Shown one piece after another: positions 1 to 9,490 of a stretch of 64,000 nt of DNA (the stretch's first letter is position 1; the number at the start of each line of letters is the position of its first letter). Both the position numbers and the translations under genes were made by a program. Source of the DNA: Coccinella septempunctata (taxonomy: Eukaryota; Arthropoda; Insecta; Coleoptera; Coccinellidae); the NCBI RefSeq assembly GCF_907165205.1, contig NC_058190.1, forward strand, positions 35,615,345 to 35,679,344, in the 5' to 3' direction. The notes beneath the pieces are model-generated. The model was not told where the DNA came from, ran no database searches, and was given only the letters and a program-made list of their open reading frames with translations.

Positions 1-1164
1 ATCGGAATGCTACAGGATGGCCTAACTCAGGATGTTGTAGCGGAAAGGCTCCAAGTCAGCCAAAGTGTGATATCTCGACTTTGGAATAGGTTCAGGGAGA
101 CAGGTTCCGTGTTGGAAAGACCAAGGCTTGGTGGGCGACGAAAAACAACACCTGCTCAGGATCGTTTCATCACCGTTTCGGCGAGAAGAAACCCTATATC
201 TACGTGTAGAATGCTACGGAATACTCTTCAAAATGCAGATGGCGTCCAAGTTTCCATCGAAACCATCAGACGACGTTTGAGAGAGGTGAATCTAGGTTCT
301 AGACGTCCATTAAGAGGAGTTCCATTAACACGTGACCATAAGCGTCAAAGACTGGAATGGCCAAGGCAACAAATAAATTGGAACGATCAATGGCGTAGTA
401 TCCTGTTCACTGATGAATCCAGATATGGACGATTTTCAGATTCTCGAAGAATAAGAGTATGGACAATCCCACGCATACCCCGTAATCGTCGCTATATCCA
501 AGAAGTCCATGCATTCCGAGGGGGTAGTGTTATGGTATGGGCCGGGATATGTATCAACGGGCGCACAGATCTACACATTTGTCCTGGGACTATGACCGCC
601 TTACACTATAGGGAGCATGTCATTGACAATGTTGTGCCAAATTTTCACACTGCTATTGGTGAACCTTTTCTAGACGATAACGCTAGACCGCACCGTGCAG
701 CCATAGTTGAGAATGCGCGCGAGGAGCTTGGTATTCCGCATTTACCAATACCTCCGCACTCACCAGATTTGAATTGCATAGAACATGCATGGGATATGCT
801 CCAAAGAAGATAAGATAATTATCAACCTACCTCAGAATCCTTAAATGATCTGAGAGAGCTTCTGCCCCGTTTATGGAACCAAATTCCTCAAGAAATGTTC
901 AACAACCTTGTGTATAGTATGCAAAGAAGATGTCAAGCTGTTATTGATGCCCGTGGAGGCCATACATTGATTGATAGTCTTAAAATGCTTGAATTCTCTG
1001 GGAATAAAATTTCTTTATTTTACTCGATCTTTCTTAACCACCCTGTATACGCTGCAGACCTACAGGTTGAAATTAATTTGCAACTTGAAATCTTATTAAT
1101 GAATTTTCATCATAAAAATCTTATTTTAACTATATTTTTTTGCAATTTAAGTCAATATCCCTAA
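1..1164 (+). pseudogene. Tc1-like transposase, open at the window edge, one in-frame stop
   Basis: Cut-and-paste DNA transposase of the Tc1/mariner superfamily. The frame is already open at base 1, so the N-terminus lies outside the window. An N-terminal helix-turn-helix region (TQDVVAERLQVSQSVISRLW) is followed by a second DNA-binding region and the DDE domain. The catalytic acidic residues are visible in FTDES, DDNARPH and SPDLNCIEH. The second Asp and the Glu are 34 residues apart (DD34E), as in Tc1 proteins. A TAA at 811-813 interrupts the frame. The same frame continues past it with family-typical sequence to RGGHT near 969, where Tc1 proteins normally end. Here it reads on to a stop at 1164, so the natural stop also seems lost. 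No terminal inverted repeat could be paired because the left end is missing. This is a dead or dying copy. Confidence 0.9.
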
Positions 1165-2181
1165 CTCATGTGGAGCAGTTTATTTGAATAAGAGAAATGC
1201 ATTGGGAAAACAGTCCTTAGATTTGAAATTTAAATGGATATGAACTGAAAAACTGAATTATTTGGTAGCGAACGAAAAGAAATATGAACCAGCAGTTAAC
1301 TCTACTACTTACAATCTGTAGGAGGCAATGATAATTCAAAAAACATTCAAAGCATTTTTGGGGTAAATACCAGTCGAAGGGTCTGTCGACAAATAGAAAG
1401 GAGAAAACTGGCTATTTGTGCATAATGAAAAATGAATTCTTCAAAGAAACTCCGTAGTATGTGAGATCATCAGAAATGTAGGACCGAAAATCTATCAGCT
1501 TACAAAAGGGTGCGTACAGTAAAGAAACCCATTCATTTGGTACAGTAATTATGTCAGAGTGATTGTTATCATTCGAAAAAGAGGAAATACGTTTTTCTGA
1601 AGGGTCTTTCCCCATTTTCTGAACCACCTTCGGACGAGATCTGAATCGAAAATTTTTTAATCAAAACAAATCATCATCATCTTGATGTCATTCCGAAGTT
1701 AAAGGATAATGCCATTTATCTCCTGCACGATCTTTTCCTAGCCCCTACTGGCAGCATGAATTGGAAGAGGGACCAGAACAGACAGGTCAGCCAATTGGGA
1801 AAGCGAATTAATGAGGTAACTTTTAATGAAAGTTCCGGATCTCCTTTCACAATTACAGGGAGTGTATTTGTCGTGGAGTTCATTTGTGAATGAAATATCT
1901 CAAGAAATTAAACATCAAATATATAGGGTGGTCCTGGAAACCTTATAATATATCTTCAACCGTTTTGGAAGAACCTCGAACATATAAAAAAATAGAGAAA
2001 TAGTATCATCAGATATATTTCGAAGTTTGAATATTTTGTCAAACTCTTTCACCTGAACTTATGCAGTTCATAAGAAAAACTAGTTTTGCATGACTTCAGC
2101 TCAGGAATTCTTTTAAGTATTTTGCACATTTAAGGAGTTTAGCTTCCGAACTCCGAAACTTTGAAATCATTTCTTAGTATT
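1165..2181. other. No recognisable gene; AT-rich DNA
   Basis: This stretch between the Tc1-like remnant and the left LTR has only short open frames in both strands and no protein motif I recognise. It presumably includes the 3' end of the Tc1-like element, but its inverted repeat cannot be identified without the left end. Confidence 0.5.
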
Positions 2182-2413
2182 TGTTATGTATGAATGACTA
2201 GCATTGGTTGTTGTCCTACTTGTTTCTGCGCAAACAAGATATTTGTTGGTACATATGGACCATATCTGAAAATGTAATTCAGTCAGTCGAGAATAAACGT
2301 TGGTATCATCCATTTGAGTTTTTGAGTATTATTCAAATTAATATATATCTCATGAGAACACATTACGTTGAGTATTAATCAAATTAATAAATATCTCATC
2401 ATCAATACATTAC
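2182..2413 (+). repeat. Left LTR (232 bp)
   Basis: Begins TGTTATGTATG and ends CATTAC. By eye it matches 7520-7751 base for base. It contains AATAAACG (around 2290), a possible polyadenylation signal in the repeat region. Confidence 0.95.
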
Positions 2414-2415
2414 TG

Positions 2416-2430
2416 TGGCGACGAGAAGTG
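2416..2430 (+). promoter_or_regulatory. Primer-binding site
   Basis: TGGCGACGAGAAGTG lies two bases after the left LTR. TGGCGAC at this place is the usual tRNA 3'-end complement that primes minus-strand synthesis in insect Gypsy elements. The priming tRNA cannot be named with certainty here. Confidence 0.75.
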
Positions 2431-2452
2431 TGTGCAGTATTCAAACAGTAAA

Positions 2453-3430
2453 ATGTCTGAGAAGCAATATACAGGCCTCATTCAGGAATTTGTGCCGTCA
2501 GTGTCAGACTGGTCAATTTATAAAAAACGGTTACAAAATTACTTCACGGCGAATGCAATAACAGAAAATGATCGTCAACGTGCGATCCTGTTAAGTCTTC
2601 TCAACGAAGAGGCATACAAACTATTGTATAATATGTGTATTCCTGCTGAACCCGAGTCTAAGTCATATGCAGACATAATCAAGTTGTTGGATGGACATTT
2701 CAAGCCGGTGACATCGGTGTTTTCTTGTCGAGAAAAATTCTTCGAGGCGAGGAAAATGGCGAACGAATCACCTAAGGAATGGGCAGCTCGACTGCGCAGC
2801 TTGGTGTCTATGTGTAATTTCGCGGGTGCCGATGAAATTAATCGTGCATTAGTGAATATTTTTGTGATCGGCTATGAAAAAGGACCGGTTAAGGATCGTT
2901 TGTTCGAAGAAACAGGCGACGTTTCGTTTTCAAGTATTGTCGAATTGGCTGCTTCAAAATCGGCCAGTAAGCCATTTTCTTCGGCGGGGGTGAAAATTGA
3001 ATCGGACATGTACTACGCATCAAGGAACCACGCGCAGGCACACGCGCCTGCTCGCCCTTCCACCTCAACAGTTTCCCGGCCTGGCTGTTCCATGGTCAAC
3101 CGAGAGGGAAAACATACAAGTAAATCAAGGATACATTCTGATGGATCGACACAAATCAAATGCGTTGTTTGTGGTCGACGAAATCATCAGTCAGATAAGT
3201 GCTCGTTCAGAGATTGTTATTGTCATTCTTGTAAAGGTGCATTTACACCAAACGAGCATTGTTTTCGAACGTTTCAAAATGTTTTGAAACGTTTTGAAAT
3301 GTTTTCAAACGTTCGAAAACTCAGAATGGGAGGTGTTCACACAGCCCGCGCCTGTCCGAACGAGCAAATGTTCTTGATAATTCAACGATGTCTCTCTAAA
3401 GTGCACCGACATGGAGCCCTCATTATCTAA
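2453..3430 (+). pseudogene. gag: Gag polyprotein, disrupted by a Harbinger insertion
   Basis: Structural capsid/nucleocapsid protein. I take ATG at 2453 (MSEKQY) as the start; the in-frame sequence before it begins with GTG. A capsid-like helical region is followed by a Ser/Pro-rich linker and a CCHC zinc knuckle near residue 237 (CVVCGRRNHQSDKC, spacing CX2CX4HX4C). A second knuckle begins at CYCHSC but is cut by the transposon at 3235, so everything from there to the stop at 3430 is transposon-encoded. The rest of the second knuckle lies beyond the insert at 4297-4326 and runs to a TAA at 4378-4380. Removing the insert with one copy of the TAA target site would give back the canonical knuckle spacing. 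As it stands the gene should make a truncated Gag with an altered tail. Confidence 0.85.
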
Positions 3431-4295
3431 AATTGCAATTTCTACTGAATCTATAGTAATCAGAATCTCTGAAAGTAATAATCTCTCAAATGAAAGAACT
3501 ACGCCAAAGGAGGAGACGAATAACCTGGGTGAATTCTTTTCTGAAAGGAAGAAATTATACCCAGCTGCTAGATGACTTGAGAGTGGACGAAACTGAACTT
3601 TTTAGAAATTTCTGCCGTATGTCATTATGGGACAAAATTGAGGAAAAAGTGTCAAGAAAGACACCAATTATCGAGAGAGCATTCCAGCGTCGGTTAGACT
3701 GGCACTAACACTTCGATTTTTGGCTACAGGAGATTCTTATGGAAGTGTCATGTACCTTTACCGAATTTCAAAACCATCAATATCGAAAATTATTACCGTC
3801 TGTCTGTGAAGCAATCGTAAATGGACTCCATTTCAAATGAATTGATTTTATGAAATCACGATTCGAGAGATCTCACCAAAATTCAAAATAAATTAAATAC
3901 CAAGACCCAATAACTTATCACGGTCCACAGGTGTTTTCGATGATATGACGTCAGATGTGCAAGGAAATCCAAATCCCTTTGATGATTCGTCGGTTTACCG
4001 ACATGAGACGGAACGGGATCGAGCTTTTTAAAACGTTTTGAAACAGGCTTCGTAAATTTTATTCGGAGTCGATGAGTGTTTACACCGTCTGTGCATATTG
4101 CGTGCATTGCTCGCAAACAGTGCCTTATAATGAAACATTACTTTACCGGCATGTGGCGAAATGAGCTCGAGCTCTCTGAAACGTTCGAAAACAGGGTTTG
4201 CGAACTCTGTTCGGTGCCCATGACTGTTTATACCGCCCGTACTACTGTTTGCAAACAGTGTTCGCGAATAATGCTCGTTTGGTATAAATGCGCCT
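3235..4295. mobile_element. PIF/Harbinger transposon inserted in gag, TSD TAA
   Basis: Terminal inverted repeats of about 35 bp are seen: AGGTGCATTTACACC at the left and, on the reverse strand, AGGCGCATTTATACC at the right, both followed by AAACGAGCATT. TAA flanks both ends (3232-3234 and 4296-4298), the 3-bp TWA duplication typical of PIF/Harbinger. The ends also carry several GTTCGAAAA and GTTTACACCG-like subterminal repeats. Inside is a broken HARBI1-like frame. At 1061 bp it is shorter than an autonomous element, and it interrupts the second zinc knuckle of gag. Confidence 0.88.
3490..3880 (+). pseudogene. HARBI1-like Harbinger transposase fragment, frameshifted
   Basis: The 72-residue open frame at 3490-3708 contains RRRRITWVNSFLKGRNYTQL, then a short helical stretch ending in FRNFCRMS. 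That is the N-terminal pattern of Harbinger nucleases, where RRRxxWV is followed by LLxELRxxDxxxFRNFxRM. The homology goes on in other frames: LRFLATGDSYGS and ISKPSISKII near 3700-3800, then VCEAIVNGL near 3805. At least two frameshifts are therefore present, and the catalytic C-terminal half is missing. It cannot encode an active transposase and would depend on a copy elsewhere. Confidence 0.75.
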
Positions 4296-4380
4296 TAATA
4301 AGAAAGGGCATCTTGCCCCAGTATGTCCTTATAAGAAAAATGTAAACAAACAATCAAGGTCTAATAAGAATAACTTCTAA

Positions 4381-7300
4381 GAATCGGAAGACTATTCATT
4401 ATATAACATCAATGGCAAGACAGATCCAGTTATTATCGAATTAGTTATCGAAAATAGAATGTTTACTTTTAATCTCGATACTGTTGCAAGCTATAGTGTT
4501 ATATCTGAACAGTTTTATGATGAAAATTTGAAAAACAAATCGTTGAAAAATACTGACAAAATTTTCAGTTTATATAATGGTGATAAGGTCAAACCTTTAG
4601 GTTACATTGAATGTGAAATTATGTTTAGAGGAAAATATGCAAATTTACCATTTTTCATAATTAAAAATGGAGGTCCACCACTGCTGGGACGCGATTTCTT
4701 TAATCTATTCGACTTGTCTATTTATAGTTTGAACACGGGCGATCTTCCTAAAAATTGGGATTTTCTTCTTCGTAAATTCGAAAATCTTTTTTCTCCAGGA
4801 TTGGGAAATTTCAATAAAGGAAAAATGTCAATAAATATTAAGTCTGGATCATGTACACCTAAATTTTGTAGAGCTCGACCATTACCTTTCGCGATGCGGG
4901 AAAGAGTCGAAGCGGAATTAGATCGTTTATGTAAATTAGGCGTTATCGAACCTGTGGAATTTTCAGAATGGGCAACACCCATTGTTCCCGTTTTAAAAAA
5001 AGATGGCTCAGTTCGAATTTGTGGTGATTTCAAGGTAACCGTGAATCCTGTTATAGAAATTGATTCTTACCCTCTACCAAAAATCGAAGACTTATTTGTT
5101 AAATTACAGGGTGGTGCATTATTCACCAAATTAGATCTTTCAAATGCTTATCAGCAAGTAAGTTTAGATGCGAAATCGAAAGAATTGATGACCATTTCTA
5201 CACATAAAGGATTGTTTCGGTACAATCGAGCACCTTTTGGAATTGCTAGTATTCCGGCAAAATTTCAAAAAATTTTAGAAACCATCCTACAAGATTTGGA
5301 TGGAGTTGTTAGTTTTTTAGATGATATATTGATCACTGGAAAAGATAAGGAGGAACATTTAGCTAGATTAGAAGAAGTTTTATCGAGACTCCAAAATGCG
5401 GGTTTGAAATTAGCTTTAAAAAAATGTGAATTTTTGAAGTCGAAAGTTACTTATTTGGGATATGATATCGATGAAGAAGGACTTCATACATCTGATATAA
5501 AAATTTCTGCTATTCTCAATGCTCCTAGGCCTACAGACTTAACTTCATTGAGAGCTTTTCTAGGCCTAATCAATTATTACGGCAAATTTGTTCCAAACTT
5601 ATCCACATTATTGTATCCACTATATGAGCTCCTTAAAGAAAATACACAATGGAATTGGTCAGTAGATTGTGAATCCGCATTTATTAAAGTTAAGGAAATA
5701 TTAGTTTCAGCTCCGGTTTTAGTTCATTATAACCCGAAATTACCTTTACGTCTTATTACTGATGCGAGTGACTGCGGTGTGGGAGCATTAGTAGCACACA
5801 CAATGCCTGATGTTATTGAAAAGGTTATTGCCTATGCCTCTAGAACCTTGCTCGATAGGGAAAAAAAATATTGTACCTTAGAGAAAGAAGCTTTGGCGGT
5901 AATTTTTGGATTATGCAAATTTCATAATTATTTGTGGGGGAGACATTTCACGTTGGTAATAGATAATAAGCCGTTATCGTATATTTTTCATCCTGATAAA
6001 TCAATCCCACAATTTTCAGCCAACCGTTTACGAAGGTGGGCACTCATACTTTCTGGTTACAGATACGATATAGAGGTAGTAAAATCGAAACAAAACAAGG
6101 CAGATATTTTATCTCGTCTTCCTCAACAGGTTGACGAACAATTGATAGAAGATGTAGATTTGAACTACGTTGATTATTTTCAGAATAATGAACATTTTCC
6201 AATTGATTTTAAAAAAATTGCGGAGTTTACAAAAAAAGATAAAATTTTGAAAGAAGTTATAAATTCTGTCAGAAAAGGTTGGAGTAATTATGAAATTTCG
6301 AAAAAATGGTTACAACATTATTATAAAATAAGGAATGACTTAACGATTGAGTCTAATTGCTTGATATGGAACAATCGCATTATTATTCCTTCAATTTTGA
6401 GAGGAGAGATGTTGAAAAGTCTCCATTCCTCTCACATGGGCGTCGTTAAAATGAAATCGTTAGCTCGATCATATTTTTGGTGGCCTGGTTTGGATCGTGA
6501 AATTGAGGAAATTTCGAATACTTGCGAAAATTGTTTGTTGAATAAAAAAAGTCCAGACAAGGCGATAATGTGTAGTTGGCCCTGGCCCTACAAGCCATGG
6601 AGTAGAATTCATTTGGATTTTATGGGTCCATTTTTGAATAGACAATTTTTGATTATTTTAGATGCTCATAGTAAATGGATTGAGGCTTTTCCAATGAGCT
6701 TAACGATTGAAATTTTAAGATCATGTTTCGCCCGTTATGGATTACCAGATCAGATCGTAACAGACAACGGCACATCTTTCTGCTCAGATGAATTTGGAAA
6801 TTTTTTGAAAAGGAACAATATAGTTCACATGACTAGTCCACCGTTTCATCCTTCGTCAAATGGAGCTGCAGAAAATGCAGTAAAAACAGTTAAAAATGCC
6901 CTAAAAAATGCTCTAGGTCATCATACGAACGGAAATATAAATTTGCTACTGAATAATTTCTTATTCGATTATCGGACTACTCCTCAATGTACGACAAAGG
7001 AGACTCCAGCAAAATTGTTTTTAGGTCGTGAGTTGCGAACTCGTTTCAATTTTTTAATGCCGACGGATCGGGTAGATTTGAGAGATCGAGTCTCAGCAGC
7101 TCAAAAGCAACAAAAGTTGTATCATCGTGGCCAAAGATCTATAACTTTTGAAATTGGTGAAGAAGTAACTGTACGTGATTACCGAAAACAGAATACCCGG
7201 AAGTGGATTAAAGCGGTGGTAAAAAAGAAAATTGGCTCTTCCATTTACTTGGTACGAGTACCAGAATTAGATAATTTAGAATGGAAACGTCATGTAAATC

Positions 7301-7452
7301 AAATAAAAAAATATCTTTTAATTCCGTCTTCACTTCCTGATATATCTGACAATGCCGAGCATAGTGATTCTGTTGGACAGAACAGCGAAAGCTTGGTTGG
7401 GGGCCGACCTAAACGTGTGGTTAAGCCTCCACAAAGATTGAATTATAGTTAA
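4381..7452 (+). CDS. pol: Pol polyprotein: protease, reverse transcriptase, RNase H, integrase
   Basis: Enzymatic polyprotein of the retrotransposon. The first ATG in frame is 4459, giving 997 residues, but the frame is open from just after a TAA at 4378-4380. With the Harbinger insert ignored, gag and pol lie in one frame with only that stop between them. Numbering from 4459: a protease region with DTV at residues 7-9 where DTG is expected, and LGRDF near 76; RT with KLDLSNAYQ near 227 and FLDD at 286-289 (usually YLDD); RNase H with TDASD and a conserved glutamate region; integrase with an HHCC zinc module near 655-695 and a DDE core at D720, D769 and E805 (35 residues between the last two). 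The stretch between WIEAFP and FARYG is about five residues shorter than usual. The frame is otherwise intact. Confidence 0.92.
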   Translation, partial: ESEDYSLYNINGKTDPVIIELVIENRMFTFNLDTVASYSVISEQFYDENLKNKSLKNTDKIFSLYNGDKVKPLGYIECEIMFRGKYANLPFFIIKNGGPPLLGRDFFNLFDLSIYSLNTGDLPKNWDFLLRKFENLFSPGLGNFNKGKMSINIKSGSCTPKFCRARPLPFAMRERVEAELDRLCKLGVIEPVEFSEWATPIVPVLKKDGSVRICGDFKVTVNPVIEIDSYPLPKIEDLFVKLQGGALFTKLDLSNAYQQVSLDAKSKELMTISTHKGLFRYNRAPFGIASIPAKFQKILETILQDLDGVVSFLDDILITGKDKEEHLARLEEVLSRLQNAGLKLALKKCEFLKSKVTYLGYDIDEEGLHTSDIKISAILNAPRPTDLTSLRAFLGLINYYGKFVPNLSTLLYPLYELLKENTQWNWSVDCESAFIKVKEILVSAPVLVHYNPKLPLRLITDASDCGVGALVAHTMPDVIEKVIAYASRTLLDREKKYCTLEKEALAVIFGLCKFHNYLWGRHFTLVIDNKPLSYIFHPDKSIPQFSANRLRRWALILSGYRYDIEVVKSKQNKADILSRLPQQVDEQLIEDVDLNYVDYFQNNEHFPIDFKKIAEFTKKDKILKEVINSVRKGWSNYEISKKWLQHYYKIRNDLTIESNCLIWNNRIIIPSILRGEMLKSLHSSHMGVVKMKSLARSYFWWPGLDREIEEISNTCENCLLNKKSPDKAIMCSWPWPYKPWSRIHLDFMGPFLNRQFLIILDAHSKWIEAFPMSLTIEILRSCFARYGLPDQIVTDNGTSFCSDEFGNFLKRNNIVHMTSPPFHPSSNGAAENAVKTVKNALKNALGHHTNGNINLLLNNFLFDYRTTPQCTTKETPAKLFLGRELRTRFNFLMPTDRVDLRDRVSAAQKQQKLYHRGQRSITFEIGEEVTVRDYRKQNTRKWIKAVVKKKIGSSIYLVRVPELDNLEWKRHVNQIKKYLLIPSSLPDISDNAEHSDSVGQNSESLVGGRPKRVVKPPQRLNYS

Positions 7453-7508
7453 ATAATGGAACATATTGTTGTTTTTAGGGGAAAATTTCTATAAGGTTTT
7501 GTTAGTTT

Positions 7509-7519
7509 AAGGGGGGAGA
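7509..7519 (+). promoter_or_regulatory. Polypurine tract
   Basis: AAGGGGGGAGA lies directly before the right LTR, where plus-strand priming takes place in LTR elements. Confidence 0.85.
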
Positions 7520-7751
7520 TGTTATGTATGAATGACTAGCATTGGTTGTTGTCCTACTTGTTTCTGCGCAAACAAGATATTTGTTGGTACATATGGACCA
7601 TATCTGAAAATGTAATTCAGTCAGTCGAGAATAAACGTTGGTATCATCCATTTGAGTTTTTGAGTATTATTCAAATTAATATATATCTCATGAGAACACA
7701 TTACGTTGAGTATTAATCAAATTAATAAATATCTCATCATCAATACATTAC
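7520..7751 (+). repeat. Right LTR (232 bp)
   Basis: Same length and, by eye, the same sequence as 2182-2413. It is followed by AGTATT, which also precedes the left LTR. Confidence 0.95.
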
Positions 7752-8559
7752 AGTATTCATATTGATTTTTCCTATTTTTTCCATACAAGATTTCGAAAGC
7801 ACGAAAAAATTAGTGTTTTTCATCGAAAGCAGAAATTCTAAACATTCTTCGTTCTACTGCGATAAACATAACAAGACGAACGCACTTGGTAAAAACTTTC
7901 AGGGCATGTTTATGTAAAATACAAGACGGTGGTGTTTGATATGTTTCATGTAAAAATTCCATTCATTTTTGCGTTCACTCGGAAAAACCGAATAGATCGT
8001 AAAGTGATGCAGCTGTCGCCTAAACAATAGATTTAACGAGTTTTGCAGCCCACGAGACGAGACTCTAGATGAGGCTGCATGTCTTATTGGTGAAAAGAGA
8101 CGAGACTATTTAGTATTTACTGCCCTCGGTCGCTTATTGCCTTTTACTCATAAAACTCACCCCAAAACAGTTCTGGAAGTGTGGTTAAACCTGAAACAAA
8201 CAAGAACAATAAGAAAGAAGAACTTATCGAGTTATTAAGAATATCAAATTTTTCTCATTTTTTCTCATTCATTACATACAAACTATCTAAATCTTCACAG
8301 AATGTTAGTGTATATCCCCTATAAAGACTCAAAGAAGTCAAAATTTATGGAAAAATGAATTTCCTTGAAAAAATTCTTTTTGGTTGTTTTTGCCACGTTG
8401 TAATAGTTATTCTGCTATTCAGGATCATAAGAATGAGTTAAGCCGCGTTTGAGTTATAATTGGTGAAACTAACTCACGATAGTTTTATGTATACGATAAT
8501 CATTAAATTCAATACAGAAATGGATAGGCAAATCTCGTACAAAATGATAGATGTAATTT
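7752..8559. other. No recognisable gene
   Basis: Flank of the LTR element. Only short frames; no motif or repeat partner was recognised. Confidence 0.5.
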
Positions 8560-9490
8560 AGAAATATCGGTCTAGGGAACAAAAACACGCTACTATTCCT
8601 TCACAATGTTTCTGCTTCGGTTTCTGCACTTTATTAGGCCTTCTTCAGGCTGAAAACAAGTAAAATACAAATCAGTGACATATGTAAACAAGCGGAATAT
8701 AAGCATCACAATAGATCTATAAGTCATGAAAAATTTTAAATCTACATATAAGACAATTAAACTATTAAACTCAATAACAAAGGAATTCAAACTAGAAAAA
8801 AACTATACAATTTTGTAAAAACATCACAGCGGATTCAAAAAGACACTTACTTATAGAAAAGAAAAAAAAAAGATATTCTGTGTCAGAATAATAAAAACCA
8901 AAAGACTAAATTTTCATATATAGAAAATCGTCATTAAAAAATGAAACAGGAAAACCGAGTTCACCTATGAGGAGAGGATCATTAAGATGGTGAACGCCAA
9001 AGGGTTTAAAGAAGTTACGAGTTCACCTAGATAGTTTTGATGTTTGTTACAATTCAAATCAATGAAAGGAACATACATCAAACGAATAACAGAAAAAACA
9101 AAAACCACGTATAGTGACTAGACACTAGACTAACCTAACAAAATCTTCAGACTTGCCTCAAACATTTTTGTGTTAAGTTGGATTATGCTCTACTCAATTT
9201 ACTGACGTCAGTGCGCGCATTAACCTTACTGGGAAATTTTTCAATATATACCATCTCTTTTAAGCTACGTTTGAACCAGTTATTCCCACGATCCAAAATG
9301 TCAACGTTTTGGAAATCAAAATTGTGGTTAGCTGATAGAGTGTGAGCGGACTAGAATCTTTTTTATTCTTGCAATCTCTTTCATGTTGGGCTGATCTATT
9401 GCCCAGATATTGGCCAACAGAACAAGCGCTACAATGCTTACAGTTCATCTTATATACCACGCACCCCAGAACAACCTTTTTAAGAGGAGT
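8560..9490 (-). mobile_element. Penelope-like element remnant, 3' end with GIY-YIG domain
   Basis: On the minus strand from about 9490, VVYKMNCKHC and then SVGQ, LGNR and QHERDCKN match the GIY-YIG endonuclease that ends Penelope-like retroelements. A frameshift near 9330 moves the match to another frame: NHNFDFQNVDILDRGNNWFK, then RSLKEMVYIEKFPS, ending at a stop near 9186. Further along the minus strand, at about 8600-8655, is the CCTGAAGAAGGCC-type tail common behind this domain. The reverse transcriptase part is not present. This is a 5'-truncated, inactive copy. Confidence 0.75.

Larger units (their letters stand above)
2182..7751 (+). mobile_element. Full-length Gypsy-type LTR retrotransposon
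   Basis: The order is LTR, primer-binding site, gag, protease, reverse transcriptase, RNase H, integrase, purine tract, LTR. Integrase following RNase H places it in the Gypsy (Ty3) group. The LTRs are 232 bp each, read identical by eye and start TGTTATG. AGTATT lies directly outside both ends (2176-2181 and 7752-7757). If the LTR ends in CA, the duplication is the 5-bp GTATT instead. There is no envelope-like frame: only 67 bases separate the pol stop from the right LTR. A Harbinger transposon sits inside gag (3235-4295). Identical LTRs imply a very recent insertion. Confidence 0.95.

Noticed and set aside
3883..4345. Open frames on both strands at the right end of the gag insert
   Set aside because: They lie in the terminal inverted repeat and subterminal repeats of the Harbinger element and show no protein motif.
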